The position numbers and the translations under genes were made by a program. From positions 37,519,217-37,583,216 of the forward strand of contig CP141139.1 in the NCBI GenBank assembly GCA_035236585.1: a stretch of DNA of 64,000 bases, given 5' to 3'. Every line of letters starts with the position of its first letter. Within the stretch, counting starts at the first letter, position 1. The notes under the pieces are model-generated. The model made no database searches. It saw nothing but the letters and a program-made list of their open reading frames with translations, and had not been told where the DNA came from. The stretch comes from Warburgia ugandensis (lineage: Eukaryota > Streptophyta > Magnoliopsida > Canellales > Canellaceae). Below, in pieces: positions 23,408 through 35,859 of the stretch.

Positions 23408-26180
23408 TGATAAGTGTTCAATTTTTCATAAAAAGTACCCAATTAGTAGCCCATGTGTTATAACTTATAGGGTTAAATTAGGTTTTTTTGTTGGAATTTT
23501 GTAACACATGCATTTTTGACCTAATAATTCAAAAGTTTGATACTTTGCAGGTTCATAAGTTGATTCAAAGCAAGTATGTGAATGATCATAATATGCTAGG
23601 AATTAATTATGGATTTTCTTCTTTTATAGGTCTTGAGAAGGTAATCCAAAGGTTGAGGTTGATCAAGATGAAAATTGAAAACATTTATGAGGTTTTCTAG
23701 TCCAACTAGGAAACCTAAGCAAGTCAAATCCTAAATGTCATCAATCCAAGGTGTGATAAAGGTTAGAGACTATTTTAGGGGAAGCTAGATGGCAATTAAG
23801 AAGTAAAAGTTCAATAGAAAATGCACCCAAGCCTAAGCCATGCACTTCCACCACCTTTGCATGCTAGCCCTTCAAGCACCTAAGCCATTAAAACCATGAA
23901 AAAGGGTGATAAACCATATGAGCTACTCAAGCCTTGAAACCAAGTAATGAAGCTACCTAAGCCACCAAGGAATGGGCCATCAAAGCGAGCCATCAAACCA
24001 AAAAAGAGTGCCACATGGAGCCATGCAATTGGAGCATCAATTCATGCAACTTTCCTATGTTGAAAGTGTGAATTTTTAAGGGATTTTGTGAGATTAATGT
24101 TAAGGGTAATATGATCATGCATTAAGGGACCAATAAAGAGAGAAAAACCCACACTCCTAATCCATTTCTTAAGTCTAATCCACCCATCCTACTAGGGTTC
24201 TACGTTTTTAAGTGAAGGAGGGAGAAACCATCCAAAGGGAGGAAACCCCCCTTTCATAATTGGTGATCAAGTGGTTTCCTACATAGGAGACCTTAGATCT
24301 ACTTCAGTTCAATTAACTTCAAAACCCTAGATCTTTTCACATCTTTCCTAAACATTATTCCTTATGTAATTTCTTAAATTTTTGTCAACCAAACATCATA
24401 AAACTAGAAGGGAAAGAGCTACACTTTCCTTCTAGGAAAAAGATGCCTATACCCTTTTCAAAATTAGATACCAGGCTTCTTATCTCTCTCTTATATCATA
24501 TTTGTGACATTATCCTATTAATTCACACCTAACCTTCATCATTTAATACCATAACCTCAGGGCTAATTTTCTCATGTTTTTGCCCTTTCTAAGTTAGGAA
24601 CCCACTCATCTATACATAGCCCCATGTTTCATACGAATGTTCGAAGTAGAGGTGGGTGATACACCTTGAAATCAAGCTCTCTTTGGTATTATTTGCTGGT
24701 AGACTTTGGGATTTCTTAGAAGCATTTATCTATTTGGATTTCTAATTATTGTCTTCATTATTTTCTCTCCAATTCAGGTTGGTGGTTTGCTTGCTTTGGT
24801 TTAGTTTTCATTTCTTTAGTTTCCAATATTTTGGTTTCTGATTTTGCACTTTCTTTCCATCTAACTTCTCCTTTCTTCTTTACCATAATTCCATTTGATT
24901 TTCTTTGTTATTTCCTCAAGATTTAATTTAAATCTTCTAGAGTAATGACATCCATGAGAAGGGCTAGCTTAGGCCTTCATTTTTCCTCTTGAATTTCACA
25001 TTTTCGTCCTTTTGTTTACCCTTAGTTTTAAGTTAGTTTCTTTGCATTCGCCCAACCACTTAGCTTTCTTTTTTCTTGAATTTTCTTCGCATGTTATCAT
25101 ACTTAGCTTGTATTAATTAGATTACATTATTGCTATTTTTTAGATAAGATTTCATACTTAAGAATTAGACACAATTTCCAGCAATAAAAAATGTATTATG
25201 CGTCTACCTTTTTTGTGTAACTTAGAGTTGATTTAATAAAGTTTTGTCAGAATTCATGTTATGGAATATTTCTTCCCTCAAAGTACTTGAGATCTAGGTT
25301 GTTTCCTAGTATAAAAGTGAAGGTTTCAACACTTTTCTAATGCAAGATTTATTAACTATTCTTATGTACTAAAATCTGAAAATTTATTTTTCTTTAATTT
25401 TGTACTTTAACTCCAGTCATTAAAACATTTTATTTTCCTAAATCCTTAGGTACCCATTTATATTTTCATGTTGTTTATTAGACTCCATAATTAATTTTCA
25501 CAGTAACTCATTGTAGGTACATTAATTTTCACTGTCTTTAAGGCTCTAGAATCATGTGCACAATCCAAAAACCATGTGCATTGTTCTAAATCCCATTCTT
25601 CTTTGAAATTAAGTTGATTTAGTTGTCAAATCGTGTGTTATACTAGTTAATTTAGTTGTTTTTATGTTGTTTTAGGATTTAGAAAGTTTTCTTTTTGAGT
25701 TTTAGCAATTTCTATGTTTAGAATGTTTTAGTTTATTAAAGTTCTAAATTAGGTAAGCTTCCTTAGGTTTCATTTCCTAGTTTGCATCCTTCTAATTATC
25801 TATAGTTTCTTTATTTGTCTATTATTAACTAGTTAAGTTTTCAATTCCAATTACTTAGTTTAATTTTAGTAAGTTTCCCTTACTTTTAATTCTAGATTGG
25901 GAAAGTTTCCATTTTTAGTAACTATCTTGAGTTAGTTGTTTACTGTAATTCATGTTCTTTCCTTATTGTAGTTTCTAAGTTTGCATGCATTTTAGTTTAG
26001 TAAGTTTGCAATTTCATTGTATTTTTTATTTTTAGTATGTTTCCTTTATAGTTTTAGTTTTAAATTCCTCATGCTTACATTTCATGTTGTTTAATTTTCT
26101 AGTATAGTAACTACTCTTCTTCTTTGGTTGAAATTAATCAATTTGAATAAAGTTCAATCCATTACAAATTTGTGAGATTC
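23408..26180 (+). mobile_element. 3' LTR of the same element, end truncated
   Basis: It begins TGATAAGTGTTCAA and follows the 5' LTR at 19113 throughout, with many substitutions and small indels. Similarity stops at 26180 (TTTGTGAGATTC), where the sister LTR continues for about 70 bp. The LINE fragment starts at this point. The reading of the pair as one element is supported by the same order LTR-PBS-interior-LTR. Confidence 0.85.
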
Positions 26181-27168
26181 ACTAGTGGTAATAATTAAAT
26201 ATATGCAGGTGGGAGCAATAACAAATGTTAAGACCACTAGTGGTAAGAATGGTGATTTTCATGTCACTATAGAATTGCACCAAGGATCGGCATTGGGCCC
26301 ATACCTTTTCACATTGGTTATGGATGAGTTAACAAAACATCTACACCAGGAGATTCCATAGTGCATGGTATTTGGAAATAATATAGTCTTAATTGATGAG
26401 ACAAGATAGGGTGTAAAACAAAGCTAGAGTTATGAAGAGAAGCATTAGATCTAAAGGATTTAAAATTAACTGAGCTAAGACAGAATGTACATAATTGAAT
26501 TTTAGCAAGGAGAGGAGTAGGAGTGGAACACTAATTAAGATTGATAACCAAGAAGTTCCCATAAAAGACCACTTTTGGTACTTAGGATCAATGATTCATC
26601 AGAGTGGAGAGATTGAGAGGGAGGTTACCTAGAGAATCCAAGCGGGTTTGAACAAATGGAGATGTGCATCTAGATTTTTGTATGACCGATGAGTGCCACT
26701 CAAACTAAAAGGAAAATTCTATAAGATGGCCATAAGGCCAACCATGCTTTATGGATCAGAGTGTTAAACAATTAAGAAACATCATTTTCATAGGATGAGC
26801 ATCACAAAAATGAAGATGTTGAGATGGATGAGTGGTAAGACAAGAAAGGATAGAATTATGAATGAAAATAGAGAAAACTTACGAGTAGCACAAATAGGTA
26901 ACAAGATGAGGGAGGTTAGACTTATATGGTATGCACATGTCCAAAGTAGACCCAAAATGTCACTGGTTAGAAAGTGTGAGGCAATGTAAGTAGAAGGTTC
27001 TAAAAGGGCAAGGAGAAGGCCCAAAAAGAATGTGGATGGAAGTGGTGTGAAAAGATTTAAAAACTTTGAGACTAAATAAAGCCATGGTACTTAGTAAAGG
27101 GGAATGGAGGAACAAAATTCATGTGGTTGACCCCTAATTGGTATAAGGTCTTGATGATGATGATAATG
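26181..27168 (+). pseudogene. RTE-type LINE reverse transcriptase, 5'-truncated
   Basis: Translation from about 26200 gives LHQGSALGPYLFTLVMDELT, the signature of plant RTE-like LINE reverse transcriptase, then CMVFGNNIVLIDETR where the catalytic FADD is replaced by FGNN. Later pieces include LRWMSGKTRKDRI and RLIWYAHVQ(S)R, the C-terminal part of the same protein family, and an HVVDP-like end. The copy ends in (GATGAT)n-like sequence at 27151-27164, the tail expected of RTE elements. About a dozen stops and frame changes show it is dead. Only the C-terminal third of the protein is present. Confidence 0.92.
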
Positions 27169-27216
27169 AATTAAATATATTTAAATAAAATAATAAAAAA
27201 TTTAAAACTTAACTTA

Positions 27217-27245
27217 GAGGTGCCCATTTTGACATCGGCACCCCT
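27217..27245 (+). promoter_or_regulatory. Conserved LTR inverted repeat
   Basis: GAGGTGCC and GGCACCCCTC flank ATTTTGACAT. It is the counterpart of the inverted repeats at 8222, 41402, 46131, 55557, 31627 and 56996. Confidence 0.6.
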
Positions 27246-27328
27246 CTTTATAATTATAATAGTTGAATCATCGACTGTGACTCGATGTTTCGACTATAAT
27301 TGGACAAGGGAGGAGAAGAAGAAGGGAA

Positions 27329-27435
27329 GAGTGAGTGAGTGAGTGAGTGAGTGAGTGAGTGAGTGAGTGAGTGAGTGAGTGAGTGAGTGAGTGAGTGAGT
27401 GAGTGAGTGAGTGAGTGAGTGAGTGAGTGAGTGAG
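27329..27435. repeat. (GAGT)n microsatellite, about 107 bp
   Basis: About 26 uninterrupted tetranucleotide units directly follow a GA-rich tract in the LTR leader. The minus-strand frame of 73 aa at 27268-27489 is only a translation of this repeat (LTHS repeated). Confidence 0.97.
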
Positions 27436-28901
27436 AAGAAGACTTGGATGTCGAAGTCCCAAGGATGAAGTTACGATTAATGTCAGCAAGAAGATGAGTC
27501 TGAGAGTTTATTTAGTTGGAGATGGGTTTAGCCAAATGAAATGACAACTTAGATCATTGATTCCAGACTATCATCTCCTTCTCCTCAACAAGATGAGTCA
27601 AAGTCCTAAGTTTCTCTTTCAATCCGATTATATTTCGTCAAAGAAACAAAGAAAATAGTGACATGCTTAAGATTTCTAATTTGCTGGAAAGAACAACAAC
27701 CAAGATCAAAGATCCAATTTGTTCATTGCTTTCCCTCATTAAGAAGAACAAAACCCCCGTGGGACTCAAAGATTGAAGAGATCTTGCAAAAATAATCCCA
27801 AATTGTCTTCTTTAGTGATGATTGGAATGAAAATTAGCTTTGTAGGTATGTTTCTCTAGATTTATTTTCATACCATTTTGATTTGTTATGGAATTTTTAC
27901 ACATGAACAAGTTTGGAAACTTTGACAACTCATGTATATTTTTCCCCATTGATCAGAGTTGGATAGGCTATATTCAACACTCTAGTCACCTCATCAATGA
28001 ACAAAAAGTGGATCGGCATAATTGTGTTCAGTTTTCCTTTGTAAGGCACAGATGTGGCTCATGAAAAACAAAAAGATTCGAGGATCTTGACAGTTCATTT
28101 TTCATTAGATTTAATGATCTATGATCAGAAAGTTTTGAATCAATGGTTTTATTTCATGTGAGTTATTGTTGACGACTGATCAAATGTTTTCAATTTGATA
28201 ATCTCAAAATCCTTTGATACGAGATTGGAGTTCTATTTTCTGCCATATTTTAATTGAATTACATATCTAAAACTTATATCTAGATTCTATATTATTGTAT
28301 TTACACTTTTATTCAAATTTTGACTATCAGATAATCAAATTCGAGAAATCTAGCTATTGATTATACTCCATACCTTTGGTTTAGTTAATGTTTTAGTAAC
28401 ACTTTTACCTATCCATGACATATCAATAATTATGCAATGATATGTGATGTTGGATCAACAATTCACACATCAAAATTTGCCAAGGACTATGAATAGTAGA
28501 TCTACTATAAGAAATCTAAATCAGATGCTTCAGGTGCAAATTAGTGTACTAATCAATGATAAGAGACACTAATTCATGAGATCCAACTCTCTTGAATGAG
28601 ATCTGACAGTTCGACCATGGTTAGATATGAGAATTTAAAATCATATAACATTGTCCACACAAAATTAAATTAGATTGGACTGTCAAATTTTGACCAAACA
28701 TATGTAATGGAAGATCAGATATAACCATCAGATCATGGTTAAGTACTCAAAATTGATATGAATAATGCTGATTGCATGAATTACAAGAGATATGACCTTA
28801 GGATTTTGATCAAACATCTATATTGAAAGATTATAATGTTATTTTATCAAATTGGATAAGATATGACCTTGACATCCCAATCATACGTGAATGTTGAATG
28901 C

Positions 28902-28904
<3 letters not shown>

Positions 28905-28968
<64 letters not shown>
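28905..28968. repeat. (AG)32 microsatellite
   Basis: Sixty-four bases of perfect AG repeat within the AT-rich part of the LTR. Confidence 0.97.
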
Positions 28969-28972
<4 letters not shown>

Positions 28973-31369
28973 GCATTATGCATGAAAATAAAATTTGACC
29001 ATTAGATATATAAAATAACAAAATCTAGCTACAAGTAATGGTCTAAATTGTTGATCAGCAATTAAAGATACTAATATGTAATTCTAATAACCATTGAGGG
29101 CCAAATCAATTATCTAAGTTGAGAGAATCCTGATCAACAACTTGAATGAAGAATCAATGGGCCATCTCAATCCATGGATGAACTCAAAAAGATCCAGACC
29201 ATGAATTCATGATAAGATTTAGTAATGCATTATATGTACATTTCAAATTATTAATTGCACCTATTGATACTTGAATTGGATATGGGTTAGGTCAACAATT
29301 TGGATTGTATGATCTAAGGTAGGTGGATTTAAGATTGTTTTGTTTGAGATTTATATTTTGATCAAATTGATTTCAGTAGACAATGGAATATGTGAGAAAT
29401 ATGTTTAATTTCAAAATGCTATGAAAACTAAGGTTTTTCTTACAAATCTAAATGTTTAACAAGTAAACATGATTCTTTTGAATGACTATAAAATCATTTT
29501 ATTTTGATTTGATCAATGGTTTGAAAGTGTATTATTCATATGGTATATGAGTTCTTATATTTCTCTTGGATTTGACTATTCTTGGATGGGATTAATTATG
29601 CAACATTTATATGTGATTTAATGAAAATTTTTTAGCATCATCGATTGATTTATCAAAATTTTGTGATTTGGGCGTAAGTGGTATGCATACGTATTAAACT
29701 AACAAGAATGATAAATCTGTATTACTTGTTAGTAAGTTTTCTATTTTGATTTTGACACTTTGATGGTATGAGATTTTGAGTAATGAGGAGACCCTAGAGA
29801 GTTGATTCTGGCTCAAGGGGAAGTTATATGATAGCCTACTAGTTGCTATGCTAAGGACTCAGTTAGCTAGTAGCTTCTAACATAGGTACCAGCTTATGAT
29901 CGTCATATTTAACAAGGGTAAGTTGCATGGGAGGACTATTCTTGTATTTATTTTGATCCATCTATCCCATCTAAACAATTTAGTCAGTGTAGTACACATT
30001 GATGAGCACAAATTGGGACTTTGGTTGTGTTGCATGCATAGTTGACCTTGTTTTCTGATCTATTTGGACATGGACTAACATGTTAATCATTCCCAAGAGT
30101 ATAGACCATTGCCTGTGGCAAGATGGTAGTTGCTACTCAGCAATTGATGGATTGATTGATTAATCTATGAGTTGATCAATAGAATTTTATATGATTGATT
30201 TAGATTTTTTATACATATTTTAGTTTGATTTGTATCATTTGAGTTTGTTTTGATCGCATAGATTTTGTTATTGACATATTTAATATGATATTTGATTTCA
30301 TTTGATTACTAATCAAAGATATATTTTGTTAGAAAAGCAATCAGATTTGTATTACGATTGTATGTAATTTTGAATCCAGTTCACACTAAACATATGCTTT
30401 GTTTACTAAAGTATTTTGACTTTTGATTTGATTACATTTTGATAGAACATATGATTTGTGAACTTATAATTTTTACTTGAGCACCATTTTGAAAGATCAT
30501 GACCTTGTTTAGATGTGAATATTTGTTAAAAGCATTGACTTTGTAAAGTATGAATTGTATGCCAAATTAGCATCTTATTTTCACCTACACAAGCGCAAGT
30601 TTTACTGCAATGTTATAATTTGTTTTACAATATCTCAGATTTGAAGAGTTAGAATTGAAGGAAGGGCAGGATAAGCTGAGGACAAGACACAGATTTTAGA
30701 ATTGTTAAATACATGAGCTCAAGACTATCTATATGTTAAAGGTGAGCATTTCAAGAATAAATATATGTATCATGATTTCATTCTATGTTACACCAAGTGT
30801 ATACATATGGATGTTTGGAGTCATGAGTATTCCATTAGAATCGACTGATGTGATGTGGTTGTGACTGGAGATTTTGAGATAGGATAAAGTTTGTATTTTT
30901 GTATTTAAACCTTGAAAAGTATGTTGAAAATTTTATCAAGTGTTCTACATCACATGCGTTAAATACATAGATGTCCTAAAAATAGAGGAGACTCTATTGG
31001 ATTTTTTATAGGGATGAGAAACTCATCTCGTCATAAATCCTAGTGTTTCATGAATGAAATATCAAAGAAAAGATATTTTGCTATTTTGTCTTCAAGAAGA
31101 ATTTTCAAACAAGGGACCTTGAATAAAAAATATTTTAAAAGTATTACAAAAACCTAGGGCATCATTGGTTACTCTCTTAATATAGCATATTTATCTTTAG
31201 AACAACAAAATGTATGAAACAAAAATCAGAAATCATCATCATGTGCATTGTATAATCATTAAAATCAACAAATTGTTGCACCACTAGATACAGTCATAGT
31301 ACATTCAGTTTAGCCTCAAAGTCAATTGTTGAAACCTTCACCAATTGTCACACTACTAGAGGGCTTTTA

Positions 31370-32063
31370 TTCCTATTGGGTTAGGGAAGAAATTGAATGA
31401 CTTGGATCATTGATCGTCACTGTCATTGTGTTTGTCCACACCATTTTCTGACAACGTGTACCATCATCTTCTTCTCTTATTGCTAGCGAAAATGATAATG
31501 AGAGGTGCGACGATTTTCTTCTCTTCCGCTCCTCTCTTTTCTCCTCTTTCTCCTCCTCCTTCTTCCTCTTATCTTGCCTCGATTTGGGTTTCTCCTTCTC
31601 GATTTTCAATCTTTAGCTTATAAATAGAGGTTGGGGATCGTTATCAATTCCAACCCCTCCCTTAAGTTATACGTTATCATTATTTTTATCCTTTCTATTT
31701 TTTGTAATTTTAATCTTTTTAAGACTGTTATAATTGTGGTTAGAGGCATCACCATGCCCAACCATGATGCATTCTAACCACTTTCGTTTTGAACTTCATG
31801 AGTGGGGCCCATAGGTGAATTTACTAAAGTGCCCCTCATCTGCAATATTCGGGCTTTTTCATCTGGTGTCCATTTCATGTTCATAGAGCCATTCAAAAGA
31901 TTTTTCTATGCACATTTCAAATATTAATATTTTGAGGGACAACTAGGTGTCTTTCAAATTGTCAATTCCATGAAACTAAAAACATAAAAATTTGAATTTG
32001 CATTTCATAAAAAAATTAGTCATACATTACAAGAAATACAATTAAAAAATTAGGAGTATTACA
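31370..32063 (-). mobile_element. Tekay-type 3' LTR start (minus), truncated
   Basis: On the minus strand the sequence TGTAATACTCCTAATTTTTT begins at 32063, next to a purine tract, and matches the LTR start at 40958. About 400 bp in is an inverted repeat (plus strand 31627-31659) and then a GA-rich tract (plus-strand CT-rich 31510-31575). The copy loses similarity near 31370. Small overlapping frames here (65-78 aa) are products of the simple-sequence tract. Confidence 0.75.
31627..31659 (-). promoter_or_regulatory. Conserved LTR inverted repeat, variant arms
   Basis: Plus-strand arms GAGGTTGG and CCAACCCCTC flank TTATCAATT (sense AATTGATAA). Relative to GAGGTGCC/GGCACCCCTC at 27217 both arms have changed together. 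Confidence 0.6.
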
Positions 32064-32080
32064 TCCACACCCCCTTAAAT
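32064..32080 (-). promoter_or_regulatory. Polypurine tract (minus)
   Basis: Minus-strand AAGGGGGTGTGGA directly precedes the LTR start at 32063. An (AT)n run (32079-32104) follows on the interior side. Confidence 0.75.
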
Positions 32081-32104
32081 ATATATATATATATATATAT
32101 ATAT
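32079..32104. repeat. (AT)n microsatellite, 26 bp
   Basis: Pure AT run inside the decayed minus-strand element, next to its purine tract. Confidence 0.9.
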
Positions 32105-32299
32105 CCTTGATACTCTTTCCTTATCATTCTTCCACAATTCTAGATGCATCCTCATCTCATCATAGATTTTTGTTCCTAATTGCTTTATCAATTGTGTGGT
32201 GTTACCAAAGAACATTGAATAAAGGAAATTTTATTATTCCTCAAAACTTGCTCTTTCTTATCCAGTATTTGAACATTCTTTTATTTAAATGTGTAATCA

Positions 32300-33610
32300 A
32301 GCTATAATTTAGCATTTGTTCCAACAAATGGGAATGGTCCAGTATGTATTTCCCACACATTATGTACCTAGGCAACTTGTAGAGGCAAAGTCAGCCTATA
32401 CACTATAGATCCAACTCTATCTAAGGTCTCTAGAGGACACACAATCTTGAACTCAATTTCCTTTATGACACTGCTCAACGTTGATATCTTCAGGAGTACA
32501 TGATTCTCAACCAGATTCCAACTATCTATGCCTTTGGTTAGATAGGTTTTTTTTCCACTGTTTGTAATTAAAAGTCATCTCCAAATTAATATCATCTAGT
32601 CTGCACATTGTTTCACCAACTCTTATCTCTTGAGCTACTACCCTTTAATGTCATTCTAACAAGTAGGTGAATGACACGGTCACTTGTACAATGCCTCGTC
32701 AGAATCCATCCCAATTACCCTTTCATCCAACAACACATGCTCTATAGTATGTTATTCAAAGTCAAAATGGTCCTTTCAGATTGGCCATTCATCTGAGGAT
32801 AAAGGAATGTGCTAAAACTCAATGAAAATTCCAAAGACTTTTGAACTTATCTCTAACATTGTGAGGTAAATTGGTTATCCTCGTCATACTTAATAATCAC
32901 AGTTATTAATTGTAAATTCACATTTTCTTAAATAAGCACTTTTGCCAACCTATCCGAGGACTGATTTTGCTGATTAGGAGAAAGTGTGATGATTTCATTG
33001 GAAAATCAATTATCACCCAAATCATGACATGCCTACTCAATGTCCTCGGTAGCATATGGTCTACTTCCATGCATGAAACTCAAATGGTTGTAAATGACCT
33101 GTCGACCTCCAATGCTGGGCCTTTACTTGCTGACATACCGAACATAGCTCCATAAACTGTCCCACATCCTTTTTCATATCATTTCATCAACAATGTATTT
33201 TCAAATCTTGATACATTTTTGTTCCACAAAGATGAAAAATATATTGTAACTAATGTCTCTCTAAGAATCTCTTGACTCAATTTAGAACTTGCTAAAATCA
33301 CCAATCTTCCATGAATATGAATGGCACCATCCATCTCTCTTGCCTCATATTCAAGTCATGCCATGAGAAAGTATACTTGAGGCTCTTATGATCAATGAAC
33401 ACCTCAAAGTTCTCCCTCATAGGTAGTGTCACCATATCCTTAAAGCAAATACCATAACTATCTGTTCTAAATCATGAGTAGGATAATTAGCCTTAAGATT
33501 TTTCTAACTACTATGAAGCATAGGCAATCACTTCTCCATTCTTCATTAATACACATACCAACCTTTACATAAGGCATTGCAGTTACCCACAAACACTATA
33601 ACAAGCTTGT
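32300..33610 (-). pseudogene. pol: Tekay-type pol remnant: RNase H and integrase
   Basis: Reading leftward from about 33610: NYPTHDLEQIVMVFALRIW and HYL.GRTLRC are the RNase H region of Ty3/gypsy pol. At about 33180-33080, MKKDVGQFMELCSVCQQVKA is the end of the integrase zinc-binding domain. Next come VIIDFPMKSSHFLLI (integrase core) and MANLKGPF, a decayed form of the DGQSERT motif. Reverse transcriptase, protease and gag of this copy are missing. Stops and frameshifts are frequent throughout. It lies directly upstream of its own purine tract and LTR, so it is the 3' end of one minus-strand element. Confidence 0.85.
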
Positions 33611-34256
33611 ATGAAAAGGCATTGAAAATTGTTCATCAAATCATCCACAAAACTCAATGATGTGAATTTTAAATGTAGAATAAGTGCACCGTTCTATTGG
33701 AGTATAGAAACAACAAATACAATTTGATCTCATGAGGACTCTTTAATAAATGGATGCAATTCAAATCTAAGTTACTACACTCTAACCTATCCAACATTCA
33801 AAGAAAGCAATTAAATTTAAGCAAAATAACTCTAAACACTAAAATAAAGCAAGGAAATAAACTAACTAATAATTTTAAGCTACTTTCATTAATGAAAACT
33901 TTGAATACAATGGAAATTAAATACATAAGAGAAAGAAAAGAAATAAGTAAGCAAATAAAATAAAAACTTCCTTTGAAGTGTTTGTTGTTGAAATCCTTAG
34001 TTGAACTAGGATATTTACACATTTGTGTCTTTTCTCGAGCTTGAATTTTGCTGTAGGTGTTGTGTCACTTAAGAGGAGCTTGTACACTTTTCTTCAACTC
34101 ATAATACACTAAAATCTACTGTCAAGCTTTACTCATTCGTAGCCCTAACATGCCACTTACCCAAAGTTCAAATCTCAATCCAATAATCACCAACCATAAA
34201 AGAAGAAAAGAAGAAGATGATGAAATGAGAAAAGAAAATAAATTTGTGCTTCTTTG
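33611..34256. other. No recognisable feature
   Basis: AT-rich sequence with short frames on both strands (about 70 aa) and no similarity to retroelement domains that I can see. Confidence 0.4.
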
Positions 34257-35850
34257 TCATGACCCCAACTCCTAAGGCTACTATTTAGTGTAATTAAACT
34301 TAGCAATTAGCTCAAGTGAAGCCTACATGGCTTTTTATTTTCCATTTTTTGTATCACAACAAAAGTATTGCAAGAGATAGATGCTCTTATCCTATGCAAG
34401 TCATGGTTTAGATAGTAGAATTTTAAATACTTAATTCTACCAAAATTTTGACAGAGTCTTCTTTGTTCTTCAGACCTCAGCATTTAATGATGCAATGTGG
34501 TTCACTTGATAAATAGTATAATAGTTTTAAATGTTTGTAGGAGACCCAATCTCCACACAATTCACCACAGTAAATTTGCTAAAATCCTTGCTTACTAACT
34601 TGAAGTTCTAACTGAATCCCATGCACACATGATCAAGATAAAAATGTACAGAATGTTAGAAATATATGTATAGGGTTACTCATCAGATCATATAGTATAA
34701 CTTATGTTCAGTACCACACATACATATACAGCACATAATATAATAACATTAGCTACTTAAGCTTCATTCATTTCCTTCAAGAGCCTTCCCTTTGTTAGCT
34801 TGACTAGTACCTAAAAAATAATAATATGAGCTGCAAAGCCCAGTAAGAAAAAGAACTAGAACCATGCATATCCTACCATTCTTGTTGAGCTTAGCTCAAC
34901 TCCACATTCATATCCAACCATGGAGCATTCATTTCCATTTTTAACCAATAATTAACAAAGTAACTGGCATGTATTATTAGATATAACATATTGGTATCAA
35001 AATAGAAATACAATTTATTCCAAATTCAAACTATAAAGCAATAATCATAGCATGAATATAGACCATGCAAGAGTTTGTTTCATTTGATTATTCTCTTAGT
35101 AATAATAAGAAAATATGGCATCATCTAGCTGATCAAGTAGTCATCTCCCTCAAGGTTCACCATCTTGGGCGGTCCACTATGAGTATCATTCATAAGGCAT
35201 CCAAACCCTCAAGATTTACCATTTTGGGTAGCTCCACCACTAAGAAGCCCTTCCCCTTAGCCCTTACCATCTTGCATGGCTACAATGTTAGGTTTCCTCA
35301 AGATTTATCATCTTAGGTGGTTCCACCATAGTCCAATTAACTAAACGACCCTTTCTCTTAGGGTTTTCCATCTTGAGAGACTCAATGTCTTACAACTCAT
35401 CCCTCAAGATTTACTATCTTAGGTGGCTCCACCAAGATCCCAAAGGACCAAGCAACCTTTCCCTCAGGATTTACCATCTTGGGAGGCTCAATGAGATCAT
35501 GGGAACCCAAAACCTTAAAAAGAGTGAAAATAGTAAAACTTAGAGTTATCCTAGATGTTGACTAGAGATAGAGATGATTGGATGGTCTAGATTGGACTAT
35601 CTCATCTTTGTTAATATGATTTATGCCCAAGACACATCTTAGAATGCATCTTAAAGATGCATGATCCTAACACGCCTCCGTGTATGCGTAGCACATGCAT
35701 GGCAGTCATGGTTTGAATGGGACGTCACTATGTCTTGGGAATCAGACACAACCTAGCATGTTACGGTCACCAAGACACAACGGTGCATTCTGAAATGTGC
35801 ATCCCATTCTAGTGCTTCTCGGTGACCCTGTCTTGAAGTGTTTTGATCCA
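34257..35850 (-). mobile_element. LTR fragment, probable minus orientation
   Basis: It begins TGTCATGACCCCAACTCC at 34257, which on the minus strand would be an LTR end GGGGTCATGACA. Sequence near 34790-34850 (AAAGCCCAGTAAGAAAA) is placed like a segment of the minus-strand solo LTR near 44350. It contains a tandem repeat (35151-35490) and a more GC-rich part (35620-35850). The upstream limit is not defined and orientation is tentative. Confidence 0.45.
35151..35490 (-). repeat. Composite tandem repeat with 45/60-bp spacing
   Basis: Blocks built on CAAGATTTACCATCTTGGG and GGCTCCACC start at 35151, 35210, 35256, 35299, 35360, 35405 and 35465. Intervals alternate roughly between 45 and 60 bp because some units lack part of the spacer. 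It resembles the mid-LTR minisatellites of other copies in position but not in sequence. Confidence 0.75.
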
Positions 35851-35859
35851 AAATTTAAA

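Larger units (their letters stand above)
27169..31164 (+). mobile_element. Tekay-type LTR, 5' end missing
   Basis: The family inverted repeat (27217-27245), a GA-rich tract and an AT-rich body are followed by an end segment homologous to the LTR at 56704-59822 (CACCTACACAAGCG at about 30580, GAGGAGACTCT, ATTACAAAAACC) and terminating GGGCATCA at 31164. The first 200 bp expected from other copies are absent where the LINE adjoins. Sequence after 31164 (TTGGTTACTC) may be a decayed primer-binding site. Two long microsatellites lie inside. Confidence 0.75.

Noticed and set aside
26193-27180. AATTAAATATAT occurs at 26193-26204 and 27169-27180, on either side of the LINE, and looks like a 12-bp target duplication.
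   Set aside because: The LINE reading frame seems to extend upstream of the first copy, so the left occurrence may belong to the LINE itself. In AT-rich DNA such a match may be chance.
27268-27489. Minus-strand open frame with a repeated LTHS motif.
   Set aside because: Pure translation of the GAGT microsatellite.
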